This document shows, in pieces, positions 9,050 through 17,596 of a DNA stretch of 64,000 bases. Both the position numbers and the translations under genes were made by a program. Under the pieces are notes generated by a model. It was given only the letters and a program-made list of their open reading frames with translations. It was not told where the DNA came from and ran no database searches. The stretch's first letter is position 1, and each line of letters begins with the position of its first letter. Source of the DNA: Bacillus velezensis. GTDB taxonomy: Bacteria > Bacillota > Bacilli > Bacillales > Bacillaceae. The stretch covers positions 546,208 through 610,207 of the forward strand of contig NZ_LLZC01000020.1 in the NCBI RefSeq assembly GCF_001461825.1, written 5' to 3'.

Positions 9050-10471
9050 ATGAACATCAAAAAATTTGCAAAACAAGCCACAGTTCTAACTTTTACGACT
9101 GCACTTCTGGCAGGGGGAGCGACTCAAGCCTTCGCGAAAGAAAATACCCAAAAACCTTACAAAGAAACGTACGGCGTCTCTCATATCACACGCCATGATA
9201 TGCTGCAGATCCCTAAACAGCAGCAAAGTGAAAAATACCAAGTGCCTCAATTCGACCAATCAACCATTAAAAATATCGAGTCCGCAAAAGGACTGGATGT
9301 GTGGGACAGCTGGCCGCTCCAAAACGCTGACGGAACAGTAGCTGAATACAACGGCTATCACGTCGTGTTTGCTTTAGCGGGAAGCCCGAAAGACGCTGAT
9401 GACACATCCATCTACATGTTTTATCAAAAAGTCGGCGACAACTCGATCGACAGCTGGAAAAACGCGGGCCGTGTCTTTAAAGACAGCGATAAGTTCGACG
9501 CCAACGATGAAATCCTGAAAGAACAGACACAAGAATGGTCCGGTTCTGCAACCTTTACATCTGACGGAAAAATCCGTTTATTCTACACTGACTTTTCCGG
9601 TACACATTACGGTAAACAAAGCCTGACAACGGCGCAGGTAAATGTGTCAAAATCTGATGACACGCTCAAGATCAACGGAGTGGAAGATCATAAAACGATT
9701 TTTGACGGCGACGGAAAAACATATCAAAACGTTCAGCAGTTTATCGATGAAGGGAACTATACATCCGGCGACAACCACACGCTGAGAGACCCTCACTACG
9801 TTGAAGACAAAGGCCATAAATACCTTGTATTCGAAGCCAACACGGGAACAGATAACGGATACCAAGGCGAAGAATCTTTATTTAACAAAGCGTACTACGG
9901 CGGCAGCACAAACTTCTTCCGTAAAGAAAGTCAGAAGCTTCAGCAAAGTGCTAAAAAACGCGATGCTGAATTAGCGAACGGCGCCCTCGGTATCGTAGAG
10001 TTAAACGATGACTACACATTGAAAAAAGTCATGAAGCCGCTGATCACTTCAAACACGGTAACTGATGAAATCGAGCGCGCGAATGTTTTCAAAATGAACG
10101 GCAAATGGTACCTGTTCACTGATTCACGCGGTTCAAAAATGACGATCGACGGTATTAACTCAAACGATATTTACATGCTTGGTTATGTATCAAACTCTTT
10201 AACAGGTCCTTACAAGCCGCTGAACAAAACTGGTCTTGTACTGCAAATGGGTCTTGATCCTAACGATGTGACGTTCACTTACTCTCACTTCGCAGTGCCG
10301 CAAGCCAAAGGCAACAATGTCGTGATCACAAGCTACATGACAAACAGAGGCTTCTTTGAGGATAAAAAGGCAACATTTGCGCCAAGCTTCTTATTGAACA
10401 TCAAAAACAAGAAAACATCCGTTGTCAAAAACAGTATCCTTGAACAAGGACAGCTTACGGTTAACAACTAA
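9050..10471 (+). CDS. sacB: Levansucrase (secreted GH68)
   Basis: A secreted fructosyltransferase that splits sucrose and polymerises the fructose into levan. Counting from ATG 9050 (473 residues): a signal peptide ends at about AFA|KE (residues 28-30), followed by the five-bladed propeller. The catalytic residues are present at the classical numbers: nucleophile D86 (DVWDSW), stabiliser D247 (TLRDPH) and acid/base E342 (DEIERAN). ATG 9050 is eight bases after AAGGAG, whereas ATG 9044 is only two bases away. levB follows after a terminator. In B. subtilis 168 this pair lies far from ppaC. Confidence 0.98.
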   Translation: MNIKKFAKQATVLTFTTALLAGGATQAFAKENTQKPYKETYGVSHITRHDMLQIPKQQQSEKYQVPQFDQSTIKNIESAKGLDVWDSWPLQNADGTVAEYNGYHVVFALAGSPKDADDTSIYMFYQKVGDNSIDSWKNAGRVFKDSDKFDANDEILKEQTQEWSGSATFTSDGKIRLFYTDFSGTHYGKQSLTTAQVNVSKSDDTLKINGVEDHKTIFDGDGKTYQNVQQFIDEGNYTSGDNHTLRDPHYVEDKGHKYLVFEANTGTDNGYQGEESLFNKAYYGGSTNFFRKESQKLQQSAKKRDAELANGALGIVELNDDYTLKKVMKPLITSNTVTDEIERANVFKMNGKWYLFTDSRGSKMTIDGINSNDIYMLGYVSNSLTGPYKPLNKTGLVLQMGLDPNDVTFTYSHFAVPQAKGNNVVITSYMTNRGFFEDKKATFAPSFLLNIKNKKTSVVKNSILEQGQLTVNN

Positions 10472-10480
10472 TAACAACAA

Positions 10481-10520
10481 AAAGAAAATGCCGATACTTC
10501 ATTGGCATTTTCTTTTATTT
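10481..10520 (+). terminator. Terminator between sacB and levB
   Basis: AAAGAAAATGCC / GGCATTTTCTTT hairpin followed by a T-rich tail. It would lower levB expression relative to sacB, leaving read-through as the likely source of levB message. Confidence 0.85.
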
Positions 10521-10529
10521 CTCAACAAG

Positions 10530-12089
10530 ATGGTGAATTCAATCATGGTACGAAAATGGCCCATTGTAATATTGATCTTTTTGGGTGCGTTCCTGTTTGT
10601 CGGCTTACTGCCGAACAAAACCCACAATTCCTCTGACACAAACACGGAGCATAAGAAGGATTACCGGGCGGCGTATCATTTTACGACCCCGGACAAATGG
10701 AAAAACGACCCTCAAAAGCCCATTTTTTTCGAGGGGAAATATCATTACTACTATCTTTATAATCGGGATTACCCGAACGGCAACGGCACAGAATGGCGGC
10801 ACGCCGTATCAGAGGACTTGGTGCACTGGACGGACGAAGGCACGGCTATTCCGAAATACACCAACGAAAACGGCGATATATGGTCCGGTTCTGTCGTCAT
10901 TGATAAACACAACACGGCGGGCTTCGGCAAAAACGCGCTGGTCGCCGTCACAACGCAGCCGACAGCCAAAACAAAAGCCCAGGAACAATATTTATGGTAC
11001 AGCACGGATAAAGGAAAAACGTTTACTTCCTATAGTGATCAGCCCGTGATGAAAAATCCGGGAACTAAGGATTTCCGGGACCCGAAAGTGATCTGGGATG
11101 AACAGGATGACAAATGGGTGATGGCCATGGCCGAAGGCGAAAAAATCGGTTTTTATGAATCACCCGATTTGAAAAATTGGACTTACACGGGCGGTTTTAT
11201 CACTCAGCAGATCGGTCTCGTCGAATGCCCCGACCTTTATATGATGCGTGGAGATGACGGAACAGCCAAGTGGGTTCTAGGCGTAAGCGCAAACGGCAAA
11301 CCCGCAGGCAAACCGAATACGTACGCGTATTGGACCGGAAACTTTGACGGGAAGGAATTTACCGCCGATCAAGAAGAACCACAATGGCTCGATTACGGCT
11401 TTGACTGGTACGGCGGCGTCACATTTGAGGACGGTAAAAGCGAAGATCCGCTGACAAAACGCTATGCGCTGGCATGGATGAACAATTGGGATTATCCGAA
11501 TGAAACACCGACACTAAAAAACGGCTTTAACGGCACGGATTCTATCGTCCGTGAAATCCGCCTTCAGCAGCAGGACGGCGGCACATACAGCCTTGTGTCA
11601 GAGCCGGTTGAAGCATTGAACCAATTAACCTCTTCAACTGACAGCATAGAACACAAACAGGTGAACGGTTCAGAGACACTGCCGATCAAAGGTGATACAT
11701 ATCAGCTTGATATGGATATCGCTTGGTCAGATATCAAAAATGCAGGCGTCAGACTCAGAGAATCGGCAGACCAAAGCCGGCATATTGATGTCGGTATTTC
11801 AGCAGAAGGCGGCTACGCCTATGTGAACAGATCGTTTACAGGCCAGCCTGATAAAACCGGCGCATACGCCGAAAGCAAAGCCCCATTTGACGGAAACAAA
11901 GGGCGCGTCCATCTGAAAATTCTCGTAGACAAAACAAGTATTGAAGTATTTGCAGACGACGGAAAAACCGTTCTGACAAATGAAGTGTTCCCAAAACACG
12001 AAGATCAGGGAATCACGCTCTTTTCTGAAGGCGGCTCCGCTGACTTTCAGCATATTGAGATGAAGCATCTCGGTTCGATTCATTCTTAG
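10530..12089 (+). CDS. levB: Endolevanase LevB (GH32)
   Basis: A glycoside hydrolase family 32 enzyme that cuts levan made by SacB into oligosaccharides. The conserved GH32 blocks are visible: WKNDPQKP (variant of WMNDPNG, nucleophile Asp), FRDPKV and ECPDLY (acid/base Glu), then a C-terminal beta-sandwich (IEVFADDGKTVLTNEVFP). An N-terminal hydrophobic segment (WPIVILIFLGAFLFVGLLP) is an uncleaved anchor or signal sequence. The frame extends upstream through the sacB terminator, so a start at ATG 10530 or the adjacent GTG 10533 is chosen (about 519 residues, against 516 in B. subtilis). Confidence 0.94.
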   Translation: MVNSIMVRKWPIVILIFLGAFLFVGLLPNKTHNSSDTNTEHKKDYRAAYHFTTPDKWKNDPQKPIFFEGKYHYYYLYNRDYPNGNGTEWRHAVSEDLVHWTDEGTAIPKYTNENGDIWSGSVVIDKHNTAGFGKNALVAVTTQPTAKTKAQEQYLWYSTDKGKTFTSYSDQPVMKNPGTKDFRDPKVIWDEQDDKWVMAMAEGEKIGFYESPDLKNWTYTGGFITQQIGLVECPDLYMMRGDDGTAKWVLGVSANGKPAGKPNTYAYWTGNFDGKEFTADQEEPQWLDYGFDWYGGVTFEDGKSEDPLTKRYALAWMNNWDYPNETPTLKNGFNGTDSIVREIRLQQQDGGTYSLVSEPVEALNQLTSSTDSIEHKQVNGSETLPIKGDTYQLDMDIAWSDIKNAGVRLRESADQSRHIDVGISAEGGYAYVNRSFTGQPDKTGAYAESKAPFDGNKGRVHLKILVDKTSIEVFADDGKTVLTNEVFPKHEDQGITLFSEGGSADFQHIEMKHLGSIHS

Positions 12090-12168
12090 ACGTCCCTCTT
12101 CATTTCTAACCAGCGCCCGGACTGTGGTAAAATGCAAATATGTATACTACGATTCATGAGGTGTTCCA

Positions 12169-12831
12169 TTGGATAATCAAAACAAAGAACCTGTGCTGAA
12201 AAGAACCATCATGCGGGACGAAGTGTATCGCACACTCAGAAACTGGATCATAACGGGCAAGCTCAAACCGGAAACAAAGTTAAAGGACAAGGATTTGTCG
12301 GAAACATTGGGAATCAGCCGCACCCCGATACGGGAAGCCTTATTGCGGCTGGAAGATGACGGCTTGGTGATAACAAAAGCGAACAGATGGACGCTTGTCG
12401 CTCCGATTGAGTTAAAAGAAGCGGAAAACTTGTATTCCATCGTCTGGACGCTTGAAAAACTCGCATTGCAGCAAGCTCTCCCGCATGTGGACGATGCCGT
12501 GATTCAGGAATTGAAACAGCTGAATGAAAATCTTCTTCAAATGATGAAAGACGGCGATAAACTGGCCACCCTGGAAGCGGACAATGCATTTCACCATCGC
12601 ATCATTCTGCTTGCGGACAACGCCGAACTTCACAAATTGCTAGTAAGCCTGAAAGTCAAAATTCAGAGAATGGAAATCCGCTATTTCAGTGAAAACGGCG
12701 CTTTAAACAGATCATATAATGAACATTCTGATATCATTCACGCATTAGAACAGCAAGATGCCGCCGCTGCTTTTACAGCGCTTGAAGCGAATTGGAAAAA
12801 CAGTTTAGAACGGCTGCAGAACATGGCATAG
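12169..12831 (+). CDS. GntR/FadR-type transcriptional regulator
   Basis: A 220-residue regulator with an N-terminal winged helix (DEVYRTLRNWIITGKLKPET, then LGISRTPIREALLRLEDDGL) and a C-terminal all-helical FCD ligand domain. The FCD metal ligands may be the Asp and His residues of DNAFHHRIILLADN and the later EHSDIIHALE. The start is TTG at 12169 with GAGGTG seven bases upstream. It stands alone after levB with its own promoter region and terminator. The family usually responds to carboxylic acids; the target genes are not evident, with levB or a remote operon both possible. Confidence 0.88.
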   Translation: MDNQNKEPVLKRTIMRDEVYRTLRNWIITGKLKPETKLKDKDLSETLGISRTPIREALLRLEDDGLVITKANRWTLVAPIELKEAENLYSIVWTLEKLALQQALPHVDDAVIQELKQLNENLLQMMKDGDKLATLEADNAFHHRIILLADNAELHKLLVSLKVKIQRMEIRYFSENGALNRSYNEHSDIIHALEQQDAAAAFTALEANWKNSLERLQNMA

Positions 12832-12838
12832 CAAACGA

Positions 12839-12872
12839 AAAAGCCAAATCACTCATATGATTTGGCTTTTTT
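12839..12872. terminator. Bidirectional terminator between the GntR gene and dinB
   Basis: AAGCCAAATCA / TGATTTGGCTT hairpin with T-runs on both strands. A second inverted repeat (ACAAGACAGCC, 12883-12910) adjoins it, without a clear U-run. Confidence 0.88.
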
Positions 12873-12908
12873 ACTGATATCACAAGACAGCCGCGTTGGC
12901 TGTCTTGT

Positions 12909-13418
12909 TTACTTTTTGTTTATATATAAATAAATACCGTAATCCGTAGGCACAGAAGCATACCCCATCTGTCTGAGCATGGCTGTTATATTCCCGCGAT
13001 GATACGTTCCGTGGTTCACAACATGGAGGATCATATCGGCCGCTGCGGTTTTCATGATGTCACCTGACGGATGCTCTATTTCAAGGGGGAGACTGATATT
13101 TTCTTCCTTTTGCAAAAATAATTGATACCGGTCTGATAATTCCGAGAACATATCTTCCAGCTCTTCTATCTCTTTAGACAAGATGTCCTCTTTTTGCTGT
13201 TCAGCTGATTTCAGCGTATCCTCCAGACGCTCTCCGGAGAACACATCAAACCACCCCTTATCCGACAGATACACATGAGTCAATACACCGGCTATCGACG
13301 GAAAGACACTTTGAATCTCCTTACGATACACATCCTCCGGAAGCTCTTTAAGCCGGGTGAATATTTGCTGATTTGCCCAAAGATGATAATCATACAATTT
13401 CAGTGCCAGATGTCCCAC
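12909..13418 (-). CDS. dinB: DinB-family damage-inducible protein
   Basis: A 169-residue DinB/YfiT four-helix protein. The family's three metal-binding histidines fit GVLTHVYLSD near residue 48 and HVVNHGTYHRGNI near 132-142. The start is GTG at 13418 after GGAGAGGG. A perfect LexA-type operator lies just downstream of a TATAAT hexamer in its promoter, which is why it is called dinB rather than a generic YfiT relative. In B. subtilis, dinB is an SOS gene of unknown biochemical role (possibly a thiol-dependent transferase). It lies behind a leftward MFS gene but has its own promoter. Confidence 0.78.
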   Translation of the reverse strand: MGHLALKLYDYHLWANQQIFTRLKELPEDVYRKEIQSVFPSIAGVLTHVYLSDKGWFDVFSGERLEDTLKSAEQQKEDILSKEIEELEDMFSELSDRYQLFLQKEENISLPLEIEHPSGDIMKTAAADMILHVVNHGTYHRGNITAMLRQMGYASVPTDYGIYLYINKK

Positions 13419-13442
13419 ATTACCCTCTCCTCTCTCGATATA

Positions 13443-13464
13443 GAACGTACGTTCCTAATTATAC
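13443..13464 (-). promoter_or_regulatory. LexA (SOS) box and -10 of dinB
   Basis: GAACGTACGTTC (13443-13454) is a perfect match to the Gram-positive LexA core GAAC-N4-GTTC. On the minus strand it directly follows TATAAT (13459-13464), so bound LexA would block transcription of dinB. Confidence 0.82.
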
Positions 13465-13468
13465 TACA

Positions 13469-14686
13469 CTACATGCGGCTTTGTACCATCTTCTTCATTC
13501 GCAGCTGAGAAAATCCGATAAAAGCCGAAATTAATAAGAGGAGGCCTGCGCCAATATAAATAAACCGCACGCCGAATACATCCGAGATAACCCCCGTTCC
13601 GATAATGGAAAACATAAAAATGAACTGAACTAAAGCTGATCTCGCCGCTAATATATTGACCCTTGTCTTTTCGGTCGTGATGTTTTGAAGTAATGTTTCC
13701 TGCGTGAGATCTCGTAATACACAAGCCGGCCCCATACACAGCACCAGAAAAAGGGCCGTAACGGCGCTTGTGATCAACCCATAAATAAACGTGAACATTC
13801 CATATGCCAAAGCTCCCGTCAACATAAGCGGAATGAGATGATGCTGAAACTTACCGGATAGCTTATAGATGATCAGTCCGCCGATCATCGTCCCTGCATA
13901 ATAGACTCCGTTGACATACCCCCACCAAGCCTCTCCTTTATGAAGGACGTCATGCACATAAGTTAAGGACACAGACCCGATCCATATCATGCCTGCCCAC
14001 GATTCGATCACATCCATCACAATGAGAACCCTGAGCTGTTTTTGCTGAAATAAATACACCCAGCCGCTTGCCGCATCTGCAAAAAGGGAACGTTCCCTGA
14101 CTGCTGCCGGCGCACACATGCGTACTTGAAGAAACAGAATGATGCCCAAAAGCGAAGAAACCAATAACATGACAGTGACGATCATTGTATCGCTCTCTCC
14201 CAAGAACGCTATGATGACGCCGCCGAGAGACCACCCCGCAAACTGAACGGTTTGATCCGCCGCAGATAATAAACCGTTCGCTTTCGCCCTTCGATCAGGA
14301 GGAATGATTTCCCCAATCAGCGCGCTTTTTATCGGAGCAAACCATCCGTTGCAAAAAGAAATGCCTCCGATCAGACAAAACAGCAGAAAAAAGAATGCGG
14401 ATGAACCGGTTTGGATGACAAAAAACAAACAGACTAACAGTGTGATCTGTATCAATTGAGAACTGATTAACAAAGACCGAAGCGTGAACCGGCCGGTGAC
14501 CAGCGGCAAAACGGCGCTGCCCAATACGCGACATACAATGCTGACGAACGTCATAAGAGAGGCCATCGCCGTCGAACCGGTTTTTGTAAACAAAAACAAG
14601 ATGACAGCCATCGTATAAAGTGAGAACCCCAAGTTGATAGCGGTCTGGCTGTATAAAATAGCATAATACGCTCTCTTCATATTCAT
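13469..14686 (-). CDS. MFS transporter (MFS_3 / EntS-like)
   Basis: About 405 residues with twelve predicted membrane helices. The loop after helix 2 and the DRRAKANGLLSAADQ segment between helices 4 and 5 are typical of the MFS_3 branch, which includes macrolide and siderophore exporters (Mef/EntS type). The start is uncertain: ATG 14686, with AGG-rich sequence ten bases upstream, is chosen over GTG 14701. No drug-resistance specificity can be read from sequence. It is preceded by a hairpin repeat (14707-14733) and followed by the dinB promoter. Confidence 0.88.
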   Translation of the reverse strand: MNMKRAYYAILYSQTAINLGFSLYTMAVILFLFTKTGSTAMASLMTFVSIVCRVLGSAVLPLVTGRFTLRSLLISSQLIQITLLVCLFFVIQTGSSAFFFLLFCLIGGISFCNGWFAPIKSALIGEIIPPDRRAKANGLLSAADQTVQFAGWSLGGVIIAFLGESDTMIVTVMLLVSSLLGIILFLQVRMCAPAAVRERSLFADAASGWVYLFQQKQLRVLIVMDVIESWAGMIWIGSVSLTYVHDVLHKGEAWWGYVNGVYYAGTMIGGLIIYKLSGKFQHHLIPLMLTGALAYGMFTFIYGLITSAVTALFLVLCMGPACVLRDLTQETLLQNITTEKTRVNILAARSALVQFIFMFSIIGTGVISDVFGVRFIYIGAGLLLLISAFIGFSQLRMKKMVQSRM

Positions 14687-14706
14687 CCTCAGCAACCTCA
14701 CTCCCC

Positions 14707-14733
14707 AAAGCCGAAGCGCGCAGGCATCGGCTT
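14707..14733. repeat. Copy 1 of a 27-bp hairpin repeat flanking a DMT gene
   Basis: The core GCCGAAGC-GCGCAG-GCATCGGC forms a hairpin with one mismatch. The 27 bases are identical at 26 positions to 15830-15856 and in the same orientation. T-run on the plus side only. Confidence 0.8.
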
Positions 14734-14777
14734 ATTTTTTCGTTTACTTTCTCTCCTTAGTGGGAGGCTTTCGTATG

Positions 14778-15713
14778 TCAGGCTCTCACCTTTAATTTGA
14801 TCTTTCTGCCTTCCGAAAAAGTAATCATGCTTAGGACAATGTAACAGCCTATCCACTGTATCCATGTTAAGCGCTCGCCCAAGAAAAAAGCGCCAAAGAT
14901 GATTGTGATGATCGGGCCCATCATTGAAATCAAAGACCCTCTTACTGCCCCAATCCGTTTGATACCTTCCAGCATAAATAAAAAAGGAACGACTGTTGTA
15001 AATACAGCAATGATTAAAAAAAGGAAATATACGGGTGGCTGAAACGACCATAGCTCTGTCTGATAGCCAAAACCCTTTCTTGCGATTAAAAAAAGCACCA
15101 TGGCAATGCTTGCTAAGGACATCCCATATGCATTCATACGGATACTCCCTACTTTGCGAACAAGCTGACCGGATAAGACCAAATAAAGTCCGTAAACCGC
15201 GGACGACAGAAGAACGAGAAAAGCGCCAAATATATTAGCACTCAATTCGTGCAGGTTCCAGCCGCCAATGGAAAAAAAGATTCCTATGCTGACCACAACG
15301 ACAGAAATGATGTCTGCAGCGGTGATTTTCTCCATTTTTCCGAAAAAAGAGATAATCATGACAAAAATCGGATAACTCATAACGAGCATCCTTTCTACAA
15401 TAGCTGAAACATAATGCAGCCCGATAAAGTCCAACAGCGGTGATAGAAAAAAAACGAGCAGACCCGTGATCCCTGCTCTGACTATATCAGCCTTTGCCGG
15501 TTTTTCAGATAATTTTGCACGATACATAAGAAAAATGATGCAAAAAAGAGGGGTTGCAATCATTTGTCTGAAAAATAGCGTTGACTCCGGGGTGGCTCCG
15601 AATGTGTAAGCCCACTTAATAAAGATCGATTTTGAGGCAAAACACAGCCTACCAACAATCATAAACAACATTCCGGCGAGAAACGGATGGTTTAGTTTTG
15701 GCGGAGTATTCAC
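14778..15713 (-). CDS. EamA/DMT-family transporter
   Basis: A 311-residue DMT-superfamily protein with ten predicted membrane helices and two EamA repeats (first beginning GMLFMIVGRLCFASKSIFIK, second around AFLVLLSSAVYGLYLVLSG). The conserved end-of-repeat pattern GAFFLGERLTWIQWIGCYIV is present. Substrate unknown. It lies as a cassette between two copies of a 27-bp hairpin repeat, and a short coding remnant lies just beyond the right copy, suggesting that it replaced or interrupted an older gene. Sequence composition does not differ clearly from its neighbours. Confidence 0.87.
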   Translation of the reverse strand: MNTPPKLNHPFLAGMLFMIVGRLCFASKSIFIKWAYTFGATPESTLFFRQMIATPLFCIIFLMYRAKLSEKPAKADIVRAGITGLLVFFLSPLLDFIGLHYVSAIVERMLVMSYPIFVMIISFFGKMEKITAADIISVVVVSIGIFFSIGGWNLHELSANIFGAFLVLLSSAVYGLYLVLSGQLVRKVGSIRMNAYGMSLASIAMVLFLIARKGFGYQTELWSFQPPVYFLFLIIAVFTTVVPFLFMLEGIKRIGAVRGSLISMMGPIITIIFGAFFLGERLTWIQWIGCYIVLSMITFSEGRKIKLKVRA

Positions 15714-15829
15714 TTAGACTTTGCTCATAGATTTACACCTTTCCTTAGTGCGAATATTATTTATTTCGATTCTGTGAGCAGTTTCCCTTTTTGTTTTATA
15801 TACTAAAATGTATTTCTATCACCCGAAAA

Positions 15830-15856
15830 AAAGCCGATGCGCGCAGGCATCGGCTT
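15830..15856 (-). repeat. Copy 2 of the 27-bp hairpin repeat, acting as a leftward terminator
   Basis: A perfect eight-base stem (GCCGATGC / GCATCGGC, loop GCGCAG) followed on the minus transcript by at least seven U. Nearly identical to 14707-14733. Confidence 0.85.
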
Positions 15857-15874
15857 TCAAATTAATCTATCATC

Positions 15875-15931
15875 TTAAGAACAAGCGACCGGAATCACCC
15901 ATTTATCAGGAATGATTTTCAAAACAGAATA
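15875..15931 (-). pseudogene. Remnant of an unknown gene (last ~16 codons)
   Basis: Read on the minus strand, a frame ends VLKIIPDKWVIPVACS and a stop at 15875, 19 bases before the terminator-like repeat copy 2. This looks like the tail of a lost gene with its terminator. The parent family is not recognised. Confidence 0.35.
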
Positions 15932-15966
15932 AAAAAAGAGGGCTCCCATTCCGGAAGCCCTCACTC
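15930..15966 (-). terminator. Terminator of the MarR-nitroreductase-DUF1304 unit
   Basis: GAGGGCTTCC / GGAGCCCTC hairpin with a seven-U tail on the minus transcript, seven bases after the DUF1304 stop. Confidence 0.92.
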
Positions 15967-15972
15967 CGTCTG

Positions 15973-16341
15973 CTACGCCGCTAAAAGAAAAATAAGCGCT
16001 AAAACAGCCGGAAGTCCTTGTTTTACGATAATTGATTTGTTTGAAGTAAAGCCTCCGAAAATGGCCGCGATGACCACACAGATGACGAAAAACAGTTGAA
16101 TCATATGGCCCATCGGATCAGCTCCGAGGATCAGCCCCCAAATGAGACCGGCAGCCAGAAATCCATTATACAGACCTTGATTTGCAAACATGACCGCTAC
16201 ATTCCGGTCACCTTCTAAATGCTTCGGCAATTTGAAGGACCGCTTAGCTGCCTTCGAATTGATAAAAAACATTTCAAGTATCATGATAAATATATGTTCT
16301 AAAGCTACAATTCCGACGAAAACAGCCGCAATTATGTCCAC
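15973..16341 (-). CDS. DUF1304 membrane protein
   Basis: A 122-residue integral membrane protein with four predicted helices, beginning MDIIAAVFVGIVALEHIFIM with the family's conserved EHIFIMILEMF segment and the NQGLYNGFLAAGLIWG motif. The biochemical role is unknown; the family often sits next to MarR regulators and oxidoreductases, as here. It follows the nitroreductase by 30 bases in the same direction and precedes a strong terminator, so it is the last gene of a three-gene unit. Confidence 0.9.
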   Translation of the reverse strand: MDIIAAVFVGIVALEHIFIMILEMFFINSKAAKRSFKLPKHLEGDRNVAVMFANQGLYNGFLAAGLIWGLILGADPMGHMIQLFFVICVVIAAIFGGFTSNKSIIVKQGLPAVLALIFLLAA

Positions 16342-16371
16342 TGTCCCTCTCCTCTCAGCTTTACCTCAACC

Positions 16372-17010
16372 TTATTTCCATTGTGCGATTGTTTCGATAG
16401 GAAGACGGTAGGAAGCATATCCTTCGTCTGCCGCTTTTCCGATTGATAACAGCATGACCGGTACATAACGCTCTTTATCCATTCCGAAAACCTCGGCGAT
16501 CTTTTCTTTATCGTAGCCGCCGATCGGGTTTGTGTCATAGCCGTGCGCGCGTGCCGTAAGCATCAGCTGCATGGAAACGAGGCCTCCGTCGATCAGAATC
16601 GTTTCACGGTTCACTTGCTCCGGAAGTTTTTCAAAGTGCGCCGTCAACGCAGCGATTTGTCTGTCTTTTACTTCCTGCGGCATGTAGCCCAGTTCGACCG
16701 CTTTCGAATAGATTTCTTCTAAATAGTCATCATTGTTCATATCTGCGAAAACCGCGATCACCGCAGATGATGTGCTGACTTGTGTTTGGTTAAAGCTGGC
16801 AAGCGGCGCGAGTTTTTCTTTTCCTTCAGGGCTGTCAATGACGAGAAAACGCCACGGCTGCGCGTTGACTGAAGACGGTGCTGTCGTTGCTTCTTCCAGA
16901 ATTTGAGTCATTTCTTCTTTGCTGATTTTAACAGCCGGATCGTAATTCCGAATGGAACGGCGGCCTTTCATAATGTCCATAAAGTCGTTTGTTTTCAGTT
17001 CTGTTTTCAT
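16372..17010 (-). CDS. Nitroreductase-family NAD(P)H oxidoreductase
   Basis: A 212-residue FMN enzyme of the nitroreductase fold. FMN-binding residues are recognisable in RRSIRNYDP near the N-terminus and APSSVNAQPWRFLVI (about 41-55), and the C-terminal part holds PIGGYDKEKIAEVFGM. Related enzymes (YodC/MhqN type) reduce quinones, nitroaromatics or other electrophiles. It lies between a MarR gene (13 bases upstream) and DUF1304, which suggests an electrophile- or quinone-responsive detoxification unit; that role is inference. Confidence 0.9.
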   Translation of the reverse strand: MKTELKTNDFMDIMKGRRSIRNYDPAVKISKEEMTQILEEATTAPSSVNAQPWRFLVIDSPEGKEKLAPLASFNQTQVSTSSAVIAVFADMNNDDYLEEIYSKAVELGYMPQEVKDRQIAALTAHFEKLPEQVNRETILIDGGLVSMQLMLTARAHGYDTNPIGGYDKEKIAEVFGMDKERYVPVMLLSIGKAADEGYASYRLPIETIAQWK

Positions 17011-17023
17011 GTGTAATACACTC

Positions 17024-17458
17024 CTATGCTTTCATATTTTCTATATTATTCTGCATCTGCGACAATACGTTTTTTAACATACTGCGTTCTTCCTCGCTGA
17101 CACCGGCAAGCATTTCCTTTATGAAACGCTCCTTCTCCTTTTTGGAAGCCTCAATTCTCTCCCGCCCCTGATCAGTAAGCCGGACAAGTATAATTCGGTT
17201 GTCCTCGGGCTTCCGCCTTCTTGTGACCATTTCTTTGGCTTCAAGCTGTTTCAAGTGTCTTGTCACGGCTGCGCCATCAATATTCACCTTTTTCTGAAGA
17301 TCGCTTTGGCTGATCTCGTCGACGTAAAAAAGCACGGCGAGAAGCTCAAGGCGGGATTGGCTGATTCCGGTGCACGCTTCAAACTTCGTGCCGATCACTT
17401 TGTGCAGTGATTGGAGCTGATATAAAATCTCGCCTTCCTCTGAACAACATGCTGTCAA
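17024..17458 (-). CDS. MarR-family transcriptional regulator
   Basis: About 144 residues with a MarR winged helix: TGISQSRLELLAVLFYVDEISQ, the recognition helix NIDGAAVTRHLKQLEAKEMV and the wing RRRKPEDNRIILVRLTDQGRE. Two adjacent cysteines lie at the extreme N-terminus (TACCSEE), a possible redox or electrophile sensor as in other MarR proteins that control nitroreductases. The frame is open from TTG 17485, but TTG 17458 behind GTGGGGA has the better spacing; the N-terminus is uncertain. Two palindromes upstream are likely its own operators. Confidence 0.88.
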   Translation of the reverse strand: MTACCSEEGEILYQLQSLHKVIGTKFEACTGISQSRLELLAVLFYVDEISQSDLQKKVNIDGAAVTRHLKQLEAKEMVTRRRKPEDNRIILVRLTDQGRERIEASKKEKERFIKEMLAGVSEEERSMLKNVLSQMQNNIENMKA

Positions 17459-17488
17459 AACCCATCCCCACTTTCTTTTGCGCAATTA

Positions 17489-17517
17489 ATTGACTAGTCA
17501 ATATTTGATATATCAAT
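17489..17517. promoter_or_regulatory. Palindromic operators upstream of the MarR gene
   Basis: ATTGACTAGTCAAT (17489-17502) and TTGATATATCAA (17506-17517) are both perfect palindromes lying directly upstream of the MarR start. They are likely autoregulatory sites controlling the three-gene unit. Confidence 0.7.
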
Positions 17518-17563
17518 AATATACAGCCGCCATTCTTTTTTTGCAAGTTTTTTCTCCTTTTTT

Positions 17564-17593
17564 AAAAAAAGCTGCCGGTTAACGGCAGCTCTC
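17564..17593 (-). terminator. Terminator of the YitT-family gene
   Basis: GAGCTGCCGTTAACCGGCAGC hairpin region, with seven U on the minus transcript after the stop at 17597. Confidence 0.9.
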
Positions 17594-17596
17594 TAC

